Source of the DNA: JBGQOG01 sp052113705
Lineage (GTDB): Bacteria > Pseudomonadota > Alphaproteobacteria > Rhodobacterales > Rhodobacteraceae
Assembly (NCBI RefSeq): GCF_052113705.1
Contig: NZ_JBGQOG010000012.1
Span: 1-64,000, forward strand
Direction of reading: 5' to 3'
DNA length: 64,000 nucleotides
Shown piece after piece: positions 34,551-42,768 of the stretch (position 1 is its first letter; each line of letters begins with the position of its first letter). The translations under genes were made by a program, and so were the position numbers. The notes under the pieces are model-generated. The model ran no database searches. It was not told the origin of the DNA and was given only the letters and a program-made list of their open reading frames with translations.

Positions 34551-35528
34551 ATGAAAATGTTCCTGAAAGCCCTCGGCCTGGCCTCGGCGCTGGCGCTTGG
34601 CGCACATGGCGCGCTGGCGGAAACCACGCTGAAACTTGCCCATGCGGCACCGGACAGCGACCTGCAGCAGACGCTGGCGCTGTTCTTCAAGAAAGAAGTC
34701 GAAGCCCGCACCAATGGCGAGGTGAAGGTCAATATCTTCCCGCAGGGGCAGCTCGGCAATGACGGGCAAATGATTGACGGCGCGCGCTCGGGCATCGTCG
34801 ACATCGTGATGTCGGGTCTGAACAACTTCACCGGCCTCGTGCCGCAGGCGGGCGCGTTTGAGCTGCCCTTCATGTTCCCCAACCGCGAAACCGCCTATAA
34901 GGTGCTGGACGGCGCGCCGGGTCAGAGCATCCTGAAAGATCTGGAAGGTTTTGGTCTGAAGGGCCTCGGCTATCCGGAAAACGGCTACCGCAACATCACC
35001 AACAACCGTGGCCCCATCAAAGAGCCGTCGGATCTCGCCGGTCTGCAGATGCGGGTGAACAACTCGAAGGCGCTGAACGACATGTTCGCGTTGCTCGGTG
35101 CCAACCCGCAGCAGATCCCGGTGGCAGAGCTTTACAGCGCGCTCGAAACCGGCGTTGTCGACGCGCAGGATCACCCGATCGGCGTTGTGCTGTCGTTCAA
35201 ATTCTACGAAGTGCAAAAGTACCTGTCGCTGAGCCAGCATGCCTATGCGACGCTGGCACTGGCGATGAACCTCGACAAATTCAACAGCCTGACCGCGGAA
35301 GAGCAGCAGATCATTCTGGACGTTTCCGCCGAGGCCGTGGCGATGCAACGTCAGCTGAGCGTCGCGAAGGAAGAAGAAATGCTGGCGGCGCTGGAAGCTG
35401 AGGGCATGGAAATCAACCAGGATGTCGACAGCGCTGCCTTCCAGGCTGCCGTCAAACCGGTCTGGGACGCGTTCATCGCAACCAACGGCGACACGCTGGT
35501 CAACGAAATCATGGAAGCCTCGAAGTAA
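34551..35528 (+). CDS. TRAP transporter substrate-binding protein (DctP-like)
   Basis: A 325-residue periplasmic protein with a signal peptide (1-23, ending GALA). DctP landmarks are TLKLAHAAPDSDLQQ, the PQGQLGNDGQMIDG segment and LQMRVNNSKALNDMFALLGANP. The Arg in QMRV is the usual carboxylate anchor, consistent with an acidic ligand. AGGAG precedes the ATG. It is the last gene of the TRAP operon and is followed by a strong terminator. Confidence 0.93.
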   Translation: MKMFLKALGLASALALGAHGALAETTLKLAHAAPDSDLQQTLALFFKKEVEARTNGEVKVNIFPQGQLGNDGQMIDGARSGIVDIVMSGLNNFTGLVPQAGAFELPFMFPNRETAYKVLDGAPGQSILKDLEGFGLKGLGYPENGYRNITNNRGPIKEPSDLAGLQMRVNNSKALNDMFALLGANPQQIPVAELYSALETGVVDAQDHPIGVVLSFKFYEVQKYLSLSQHAYATLALAMNLDKFNSLTAEEQQIILDVSAEAVAMQRQLSVAKEEEMLAALEAEGMEINQDVDSAAFQAAVKPVWDAFIATNGDTLVNEIMEASK

Positions 35529-35932
35529 TCGCTTCCGAAAATCACTGAAAATCAGAAAAGGCGGGTCCGTTAGGGCCCGCCTTTTTTGGTGCGCGGGGCA
35601 GGGGGGGGGAAGGGCCAAGCATAATGGCAAAAGGGTGGTGCCGAACATGCAGCAAAGCCTCCGTGCCACGGTACGTTTTGGCCTCTTGCCCGCGCGCGCC
35701 ACCGGGACGCAATGCCGGCGTATTTCACGGCTGCCCCGAGGCCGCAGGCATATTTCCCCTGCGTCAGGCGCTTCAGTGCAGGACACAAGCGACTCCTGTT
35801 CCGCCGTGATCATTCACGCACAGTCCGGAAAATACTGAGGCCGTTCGCCACCACAATAGATGCAACCTCTGGTGGCCCTGCGGTGCATGGGCATAGTCTG
35901 AAAGCCAATAGACTCACCCGGCGGAGACCTTG
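35529..35932. other. intergenic region between TRAP operon and lipoprotein pair
   Basis: A 404-base gap. After the TRAP terminator I find no frame with a ribosome site or recognisable motif; the short frames present have the composition of random high-GC DNA. The last 100 bases presumably carry the promoter of the lipoprotein/barrel pair. Confidence 0.5.
35557..35587 (+). terminator. rho-independent terminator of TRAP operon
   Basis: Stem of 12 pairs (AAAGGCGGGTCC with GGGCCCGCCTTT, one U-G), GTTA loop and a six-T run, 28 bases after the dctP stop. Confidence 0.92.
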
Positions 35933-36784
35933 ATGCGACCTTCCCTTTCTGGCGCAGGACTGTGGATTGCCTTGGGCCTTCTGGCCGGGTGCGGTGGCGG
36001 CGGTGGACCTGCCAATTTGCCGGACGGCAAGGATATCGAGACCACAAAGCCCATCGAGAGCTACACGACCAATCACAACGGCTATAGCCGGGTGCGGCTG
36101 GACAAATCCACCAGCGCCGATGCCGGGGTTATTGCGCAATTCGAAGACAGCAATCCCGCCGATCCCGCGGGCTACCGCAATTTGATTGCGCTCTCCGATG
36201 CCGCCTATGCGGGAAAAATGACCATTGAAGTGCTGGCGCAGGTCGCTGGTTCCGGGTCGGGCGAAAAGGTGACGCGGCTCTTGCGGCTGACGGCCGACCA
36301 AAACCCGTTTGAAAATGTCAGCGGCGGGGCTTTGGTCACGGCGGACGGCACTTTTCACTTTCGCGGGCAGAATTTTGTCTGGGTCGGGATCGATGGCAAT
36401 CCCTTGCTAAGCGGCTCTGACAGCAACGGCCTCGTCGATATGGTGCTGGATTTTGGCGCAGAGACTGCCAGCATCAATTTGCGTACCGGTGTCAGCGGTG
36501 CTTCGGATGTCCGGACCGAGATTTCTGCCGAAAATCTGCCGTTCAACATCCGCACCGGCGCCTATGGCGGTGACATCACCGTGCAGGTCTGGGACCCGAA
36601 CAGCAACGCCATTTTTGGCGCCGATGGCAGCCTGCGCGGCAATGTCGGCGGGTCTCCGACCTATGCCGACAATCATCACGGGATGACGACATCGGGCCTC
36701 TACACCGCCACCGGAACCGGCGGCGGCAGTGCCATTTCGGTGGATGGCGTGTTCTTCGGCACCGACCCCAATGTCCTTCCGTAA
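35933..36784 (+). CDS. lipoprotein, possibly with TbpB-like beta-barrel domain
   Basis: A 283-residue lipoprotein: the lipobox LLAG-C20 ends a short signal peptide and is followed by a Gly stretch (CGGGGG), a flexible tether. The rest is beta-rich with no helices evident. The C-terminal third (FGADGSLRGNVGG, then SAISVDGVFFGTDPNVLP at the very end) resembles the small barrel of TbpB/Slam-exported lipoproteins. ATG 35933 follows GGAG by 6 bases. The gene overlaps the next by 14 bases, implying coupled translation with the outer-membrane barrel. The family assignment is tentative; function unknown. Confidence 0.65.
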   Translation: MRPSLSGAGLWIALGLLAGCGGGGGPANLPDGKDIETTKPIESYTTNHNGYSRVRLDKSTSADAGVIAQFEDSNPADPAGYRNLIALSDAAYAGKMTIEVLAQVAGSGSGEKVTRLLRLTADQNPFENVSGGALVTADGTFHFRGQNFVWVGIDGNPLLSGSDSNGLVDMVLDFGAETASINLRTGVSGASDVRTEISAENLPFNIRTGAYGGDITVQVWDPNSNAIFGADGSLRGNVGGSPTYADNHHGMTTSGLYTATGTGGGSAISVDGVFFGTDPNVLP

Positions 36785-37832
36785 CATTCGCGGCCTGGCA
36801 CTGGCGCTGGGATTCGCCTGTCTGTCGGGCGGCATTGCGCAGGCAGATCCCGCCGCGCGCGCCGAAATGGCGGCGCGCGCGGGATCCGAGCGTTTGCGCC
36901 TTTTCTCGCTGGGCAAACTGCTCGATACCGGCGCGGCGCCGCGGGGTGCTGTGGTGCAGATGAAGCAAGATCTGATGCGGCAGGGCTATTACACCGATGC
37001 GCCGCAAGGGGGCCTGATCGCGGCACAGGGCTGGGCCAACGGCCTGTTTGGCTATGATGGCAACATCAACGGCGGCTCACTACATGATCGTTTCAACTTC
37101 GGTGGTCTGGTATTTGAAACCGATCCCGCCTACCGCGCCAAAGCCGGTGTGGTCGTCGGGCTGACCGCGGGTGGCCTCGCCCGCTACGCCTGGGACAACG
37201 GGCGCTATCTCGAGGCGCGGGCCGAGGCGGCGCTGGCGTGGTCGCCGCAGCATCAGATCGCCCACAGCAGCATTGACTACAGCCTGTGCACCCGTAACCA
37301 CCTGACAGGATGGCAGTTCTTTGACCTCTGCCAGAGCGGGACCGCCGAGGAACGCGACTTGGGAAGCCGGCACTCCGCGCAGACCTCCGCCGCCCTGAGC
37401 CAGATCTTTGCGACCGCCACCGCCAATCACGAAATCGGTGCTGCCCTGGCCTCTGCCCGAGGGGAGAGCGGGCGGCAGACCTCGCTGACCCTCAGCTGGG
37501 CTGCGGTATGGGATCGCAGCGTGACGCGGCTTTCGCTGACCAAAGCGGCGCCGATCGACGATGAGATCGCGTTGAATTATCGGGTGAATGCGGGGGTCCA
37601 ATGGCTCTGGCATCAGCGGCTGATCGGGGTGACCCTGTGGCACCAGCGGGCGGCGGGCGGCCGTTTCCTGGGCATGCCGCGCGCGGACCGCGCCCAAGGC
37701 ATTGATCTCTCCTACGAGGTCAATCCGCTGCTGACGGTGCAACTGGGGGCGATGCGCAACCGCTCCACCGCCAGCTTTTTCAGCTATGATGACGTGAGCC
37801 TTTCCGTTCACTATGATGCAAAGCGCTGGTAA
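36771..37832 (+). CDS. outer-membrane beta-barrel protein, possibly Slam-like (DUF560)
   Basis: A 353-residue protein with a signal peptide (about 1-23, ending AQA), a short helical segment to about 75, and then alternating beta-strand patterns to a terminal aromatic residue (SLSVHYDAKRW), as expected of an outer-membrane barrel. The end, RSTASFFSYDDVSLSV, recalls the last strands of surface-lipoprotein assembly modulators, but the TPR domain of classical Slam is missing. Two cysteines in CTRNHLTGWQFFDLC could form a loop disulfide. Its start lies inside the 3' end of the lipoprotein gene. It converges with the cellulose operon, leaving 3 bases between stops. The Slam call is tentative. Confidence 0.6.
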   Translation: MSFRNIRGLALALGFACLSGGIAQADPAARAEMAARAGSERLRLFSLGKLLDTGAAPRGAVVQMKQDLMRQGYYTDAPQGGLIAAQGWANGLFGYDGNINGGSLHDRFNFGGLVFETDPAYRAKAGVVVGLTAGGLARYAWDNGRYLEARAEAALAWSPQHQIAHSSIDYSLCTRNHLTGWQFFDLCQSGTAEERDLGSRHSAQTSAALSQIFATATANHEIGAALASARGESGRQTSLTLSWAAVWDRSVTRLSLTKAAPIDDEIALNYRVNAGVQWLWHQRLIGVTLWHQRAAGGRFLGMPRADRAQGIDLSYEVNPLLTVQLGAMRNRSTASFFSYDDVSLSVHYDAKRW

Positions 37833-37835
37833 CGC

Positions 37836-39281
37836 CTAATAGCTTGCCTCCAGCCCCGCGCGGCTTTCATCCGTCGCCAATTGATCATTCAACAGTTCAA
37901 ACTGTGCCCGTGCCCGTGCCCGGTCGCCGCTGTTCAGATAGGAATAGCCGCGCAACATGGCCAGATCCCGGCGCAAATGGCCGGATATGCTCTCGAGCGC
38001 ATCAAAATAGCCGATGGCCTTGCGGTACTGCCGCTTTTTAAAGGCCAGCACACCGCGCTGATCGAGGATGATGCTCTCGCTGTCCAGCCGCTGTTTCGGG
38101 GTGAAGTCGGTGGTGGCGGCCAATTGCGCCGCCTCCTCGGTCATGTTCATTTTCAGATAAGACAGCGCCATACCAAAGCGCGCATCGCGGCGGCTGGCAC
38201 CGGACAAACGTGCTTGCGCCTGCTGAAACGCCGCAAGCGCCTCCATCGGCCGCTCAAGATCATAGGCGCACCAGCCCCGCTGGGCCAGACGTTCCGGAGC
38301 TTGGGTGCCCTCGGTCGCGCTCAGGCATTGCACCGGATCCCGGGGCACGGACCCGCGGGCAGCACGCGACGGCGCTGCCGCAGCCGGCGCAGACGCCGGT
38401 GCCGGAGCAGAGCCAGACGCCGGGGCAGAGGCGGGCGCCGGCCCGGCCGCAGCAGGCGCGCGTGCCGTCACATCCGGACGCGCCACGGGGCGGGGCAGGG
38501 GGCGCTCATCCGCCTGCGGCGGCGCCACGGCAATCGCCGCGGGAGCGGCCCCGCGGCCCGCCATCAGCCGGGCCTGCAAGGCGGCAAGATCCGCCGTTTG
38601 ATCGGGGAACCGCGCCTCGGCCCGGGCAAACAGCCCCGCCATCTCATCAACCGAGGTGACGGTGTCCGATTTCTCCAGCGTGGCGATGATGTCGGGGAAG
38701 TTGGTGCAGGCCTCGATCACGGCAGAGTAGGTGCCCAGTGCCGCCGCCGTCGCCTGCTGCGCTTCTTGCGCTTTGGCGATCCGCCAGGCGTTGTTCACCC
38801 GGTCGCAGCGCAACAGCCCGTCGGTCGCACTGGCGATTTGCAACGCTTCGCTGGCATTCCCGGCATCGAGCGCGGAATCCAGTTTCAGCTGCCCCTCGGC
38901 AGTTTCCAGCAAGCGCAGCATTTCCGCAGGCGGCGTCCAGCCCGGATACTCCGCCTGTGTACTGGTGATGCTGCCGCGCGCCTCTTGTAACTGTCCCGCG
39001 GCGATCTGCCGGTAAATCGCATCAATTTCGGTCGAGGGCTGGGTGATGCTGAGCTTGCGCAGGTCCGTGGGCGGGGTCCAGCCCGGAAATTTGGCACGCA
39101 GGCGCCGCATCTCGGCATCGGCGGAATCCTGATCCTGCTGTTGCAGATAGAAGTTGAGCGCCTGCAGATCGGTGGCCGAAGGTGCCCCGGCCGTGGTGGT
39201 GATCTCGGATTGCGCCCGGACGCCCGCGGGCACAGCCAGGGCGACAGAGGTCAGGAGGGCGGACACAAGCAGATGTTTCAT
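37836..39281 (-). CDS. exported TPR protein of cellulose operon (BcsK-like)
   Basis: A 481-residue periplasmic protein with a signal peptide (MKHLLV..., cleaved near VRA-Q). N- and C-terminal helical TPR-like repeats flank an Ala/Pro-rich linker around residues 255-315. Two repeated motifs, FPGWTPP and YPGWTPP, occur about 50 residues apart near the N-terminus. The C-terminal repeats read YRKAIGYFDALESISGHLRRD and so on. There is no BcsC-type outer-membrane barrel at the C-terminus. The start ATG overlaps the bcsZ stop (ATGA). As last gene of bcsN-A-B-Z it probably links the synthase to the wall or to an unidentified exit pore, the role proposed for BcsK in type III operons. Confidence 0.75.
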   Translation of the reverse strand: MKHLLVSALLTSVALAVPAGVRAQSEITTTAGAPSATDLQALNFYLQQQDQDSADAEMRRLRAKFPGWTPPTDLRKLSITQPSTEIDAIYRQIAAGQLQEARGSITSTQAEYPGWTPPAEMLRLLETAEGQLKLDSALDAGNASEALQIASATDGLLRCDRVNNAWRIAKAQEAQQATAAALGTYSAVIEACTNFPDIIATLEKSDTVTSVDEMAGLFARAEARFPDQTADLAALQARLMAGRGAAPAAIAVAPPQADERPLPRPVARPDVTARAPAAAGPAPASAPASGSAPAPASAPAAAAPSRAARGSVPRDPVQCLSATEGTQAPERLAQRGWCAYDLERPMEALAAFQQAQARLSGASRRDARFGMALSYLKMNMTEEAAQLAATTDFTPKQRLDSESIILDQRGVLAFKKRQYRKAIGYFDALESISGHLRRDLAMLRGYSYLNSGDRARARAQFELLNDQLATDESRAGLEASY

Positions 39282-40372
39282 AGTGGCACGCATTGGGGAT
39301 AATTTTCAGCTTGGGCGACAAGTGCCATCAGATGCAGCGTTGCCGGGTAATAGGGCTGGTCAATGGAAAATGCCGGAATTGCCGCCGCAGCGCTACCCGA
39401 TTGTGCACAAGACACCAGAGCCGACAGGGCCCGGTAGCCCGGATGCGGGCTCCGTTCCAGCGGCGCGCCCGATTGTGGATCAAAAACCGTGACGGCACCG
39501 GCGCCGGGGGCGGCGTCCAGCGCGGCAACATAGCGGCGTGCGGGCGGAAACTGCGGATCGGCGGACCAGGCCGCAAACAGGGGTACGCGCAGCGACTCAT
39601 ACCCGGCATTGACCGAAAAGCCCTGCGGCGCAGGCTGCCATCCCGCCGCATCGACCATGATCCAGTCGGGCACAAGTTCGGTCTCGGCGATGGCGGCCAT
39701 CAGCGCCCGCCCATCCTCGGCGGCACGGCTCAGCGCATCAACGCTGCTGGCGGCCGCCAGTTCTTCCATCGCCCGCGGCATGTAATACGAGGGGTTGATG
39801 ACATACCCCCCGGCGATTTCAAAGCCCTTGGCCCCGGGCAGGAACAACTTTCTGCCGCTGCCATCAGGGTGTGCCACAATGCAGACCGATGCCAGATCGG
39901 TGGCGATCAGCCGCGCGCGTCTGCCCCAGTCCGGCCGGTCATGGCGCACCGCCATCGCGGAGAGCGCCCAGGCGTAGAACAAATCCCCGTCGCTGGCATT
40001 GTTGCGGTCGGGCACCCGCGGCATCTGGTCGTGACGCCACCGCCAGGCCAGCAGGGCATCGGGCCGCAGGGCCAGATTTTCCTCGCTCCATTGAAAAATC
40101 AGCTCAAATGCCGCCAGGTCGTCAAAGGCGGCGGCAAGACAGAGACCATATCCCTGCCCCTCGGAATGGCTGTCCGCGTTTTGCAAAGCATCCACCACCC
40201 GGCCCTCAGGCATCAGGCACAGGCCTTTCCAGGCCTGCCAGGCGGCTTGCAGCGGATGATCCGCCGGGATCGAGGCCGCCAGACCCCGGCCGACCTTGCC
40301 AAAGGCGGGCAATCCGTTGGCGGCGAAGGCACAGCCCGCACCAATCGAGGTCAGGAAACGGCGTCGGTTCAT
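39278..40372 (-). CDS. bcsZ: GH8 endo-beta-1,4-glucanase BcsZ
   Basis: A 364-residue periplasmic cellulase. It begins with a Tat-like signal (NRRRFLTS), which is unusual because most BcsZ proteins use Sec. The catalytic acid is Glu71 in HSEGQGYG and the conserved Asp128 lies in NNASDGDLFYAWAL, matching the SEGQSYG and NATDGD blocks of E. coli BcsZ. It trims nascent glucan during export. GGAG precedes the ATG. It overlaps bcsB upstream and the TPR gene downstream by four bases each. Confidence 0.93.
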   Translation of the reverse strand: MNRRRFLTSIGAGCAFAANGLPAFGKVGRGLAASIPADHPLQAAWQAWKGLCLMPEGRVVDALQNADSHSEGQGYGLCLAAAFDDLAAFELIFQWSEENLALRPDALLAWRWRHDQMPRVPDRNNASDGDLFYAWALSAMAVRHDRPDWGRRARLIATDLASVCIVAHPDGSGRKLFLPGAKGFEIAGGYVINPSYYMPRAMEELAAASSVDALSRAAEDGRALMAAIAETELVPDWIMVDAAGWQPAPQGFSVNAGYESLRVPLFAAWSADPQFPPARRYVAALDAAPGAGAVTVFDPQSGAPLERSPHPGYRALSALVSCAQSGSAAAAIPAFSIDQPYYPATLHLMALVAQAENYPQCVPL

Positions 40373-42768
40373 GAACGGCTCCCTGCACGGCGGGTGCCGA
40401 GCACAAACAAAAGCGCCGGGATCACGGAAAGCAGCGCGAAGAACAAGGTGAGGTTGGCAAAAATCACGGGCGACCATGAGGCGTAATTGCCAAGAACGGC
40501 GCGAATATTGCTGATCGAAAGCGGTTCCAACAGCTGCGGGCGCCGCCGCGCTGACCAGGTGACCCATTCGCCGTCCGCTTGCAGGATCGCGGCCTGCCCA
40601 TGCACCTCGCCGCGCCCGGTGCGGCGGAACTTGTCAACCTGCAGGGCCAGATCGGTCATCGAAATATCCGGCCCGGCGATCAGCCAGATGTCATCAGGGT
40701 CCGTGGGGTCGAGTTGCAAGAGCATTGCCGAGCCGGTTTTGCCCACGAGCCAGCCCGGCAGGCTGACGGTGGCCGGAAAGGCAATGTCGCGGACACCGCC
40801 AACCGAGTTGAACACCACGCCGTCCTTGGCAAAAAATCCGCGCAGATTGTCCCACAATGTTGGCGTGGGTTTGCTGGGGCTTGGCAGATCCGCGCCGGTC
40901 GCATCCGCCAGCGCAAAGGCCGTCGCCTCGGGCATCTCGGGTTCAGCGGGCAGGACAACGGGAAACTGAGCGGCCGGATAGACGGCATTTTGCAGCATGC
41001 GGCGGGACACACCGGTGCCGCCGGTTGGCACCAGCCCAACGCCATCCAGCCCGACCACATGCAGCTTTGACGGCGCGCCATCGGTAATCAGCGGGCGCAG
41101 CAATGCCCCAAAAGCGATGAGAGCATCGTCGCCATTGCCGGGACTTGCAATCTCCGCAGGGATCTCCACGTCATCGCCACCGAGCCGCGCCAGGCTGCGC
41201 CACATGTCGGTTTGGATCATCTTGGGCGAGGGCGGCACCGTCATATTCGTATCGCCCAGCACCACCAGCATATCGGTGTTCCGCGGTGTGCAGGGCAGAT
41301 CGGCCGGATCTCCGGGGATCGACATCTCATAGGTCAGCGTGTTGATGCCGGGGTTCAGGCGATTGGCGCGGAAGGTGATGTCCAGCGGCGGCAGCACCTT
41401 GCCGCCATCCCGGTCCAGCGGCAGCAAGCGCACCGTCTGCCCGTTCACCTTGAAGAGCAGCAACGCGCCTTTCGGCAGATCCGCCGAATGGCCATAATGC
41501 AGCGTGAACCTCACCTTTTGCGACGCCAGCAGCAGCCAGTCTTCGGGCAACAGGAAACTCACATCCTGGCGGAAATAATGCGTGTTGCCGCGGATCAGCT
41601 TGAAGCCCAATTGCTCTTGCGAGATTTGCTGGCCAGGAACCACCCGCGGGATGCCCCAACCGTCGGCCTGCTGCGGCAAGAGCTTGGTCAGATCGGGCAA
41701 CCGTGCACCGGCATATTCGATTTGCAGGGTGATCGTGCCCTCGGCGCCGCGGCGAAAACTCGCCATCGGGCTGTCCGAGGCCACCAGCGCGATCTGCGCC
41801 TTCGGCGCGGGGCCCCGGCGCATCTGATAAAACGGCACTTCCCGGATCTTTGGCAGCCCCCCCAGCGCGCCAATCATCCAATGCGCGACATCGCGGATGG
41901 TTTCGGTACCGGCGCTGCCATCGGTCAGCAGGTCAAGACTGCCGGTTTCCGCGACTTGCGACTGCATCGCCGCCATGAAGGACTCGGCGTTCAGCGGCAT
42001 TTGCGCCGGATCGGTCATGATGCCGCTGTTGCGCAGGTCAATCTCGGTCCAGACCGCAAAGGAGGCTTCCGGGCCACAGTAAATGCGGTGGGGCTGGGTG
42101 ACGGTGATGCTGACAAGGTTGTCGCCATGCCGCAACCCGAGGCCGGGAATGGTTTTCCGGGCGAAATCACCGAAATTGTCCAGTCGGATCCCCGGCGCGT
42201 CGATGCCATTGATCGAGACCCGCAACGCGGCATTGTCCGGCAAGACATTGACGCTCGAGCGCAAGGACAGCAGCAGATTGTCGGGCAGGGCGGCCGTTCC
42301 GGGAATGGTCAGCACAAAATCAGCGCTGGCATTCTCACCGCTCAGACGGAAATGCCCGGGCTCGGGCATGCTGCCGCCGATTTGCACCGTGCTCGGCACC
42401 GGCCGCGCGGCGGGCACCAAGGTCATCAGCCATTCCTGCCTCGGGTCGGCGGCTTCTGTGACCGGCGTATCACCATGCACCCGATAGGAAAATCCGGTCT
42501 CCGCCTCAGAAGCCCCGGAGGGCGTCGCGGGAATCTCGATCTGCGGCACATTCGCCTCAGGCGCTGCGGCCGATGCCCCGGGAGAGGCCGGTGCTGGGAC
42601 GGGCGTTGCCGGGACGGGCATCGCGCTGTCGGCGGGGAACTGCGGTGTTCCAAGCGCGGGGGGCAGCTCGATCTCGATCTGCGGTGCGTCGCCCGGGGTT
42701 TGCGCCACCAATGGTGTCGCACTGCCCAGCATCAGCACAAGCGAAACGGCACAGCGCAAACGGTTCAT
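40369..42768 (-). CDS. bcsB: cellulose synthase regulatory/periplasmic subunit BcsB
   Basis: A 799-residue periplasmic protein with a signal peptide (to about residue 23), a Pro/Ala-rich stretch to about 90, alternating carbohydrate-binding and flavodoxin-like domains, and a C-terminal membrane anchor near residue 775 (VIFANLTLFFALLSVIPALLF) that docks onto BcsA. The blocks LSLRSSVNVLPDNAALRVSI, the TVTQPHRIYCGPEASFAVWT segment and LPLDRDGGKVLPPLDITFR are BcsB-typical. It guides the glucan through the periplasm. It is coupled to bcsA and bcsZ by ATGA overlaps. It is somewhat longer than the R. sphaeroides protein because of the N-terminal linker. Confidence 0.94.
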   Translation of the reverse strand: MNRLRCAVSLVLMLGSATPLVAQTPGDAPQIEIELPPALGTPQFPADSAMPVPATPVPAPASPGASAAAPEANVPQIEIPATPSGASEAETGFSYRVHGDTPVTEAADPRQEWLMTLVPAARPVPSTVQIGGSMPEPGHFRLSGENASADFVLTIPGTAALPDNLLLSLRSSVNVLPDNAALRVSINGIDAPGIRLDNFGDFARKTIPGLGLRHGDNLVSITVTQPHRIYCGPEASFAVWTEIDLRNSGIMTDPAQMPLNAESFMAAMQSQVAETGSLDLLTDGSAGTETIRDVAHWMIGALGGLPKIREVPFYQMRRGPAPKAQIALVASDSPMASFRRGAEGTITLQIEYAGARLPDLTKLLPQQADGWGIPRVVPGQQISQEQLGFKLIRGNTHYFRQDVSFLLPEDWLLLASQKVRFTLHYGHSADLPKGALLLFKVNGQTVRLLPLDRDGGKVLPPLDITFRANRLNPGINTLTYEMSIPGDPADLPCTPRNTDMLVVLGDTNMTVPPSPKMIQTDMWRSLARLGGDDVEIPAEIASPGNGDDALIAFGALLRPLITDGAPSKLHVVGLDGVGLVPTGGTGVSRRMLQNAVYPAAQFPVVLPAEPEMPEATAFALADATGADLPSPSKPTPTLWDNLRGFFAKDGVVFNSVGGVRDIAFPATVSLPGWLVGKTGSAMLLQLDPTDPDDIWLIAGPDISMTDLALQVDKFRRTGRGEVHGQAAILQADGEWVTWSARRRPQLLEPLSISNIRAVLGNYASWSPVIFANLTLFFALLSVIPALLFVLGTRRAGSRS

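Noticed and set aside
35624..35809. 61-codon frame in the gap after the TRAP operon
   Set aside because: No ribosome site; Pro/Arg/Cys composition typical of random high-GC frames.
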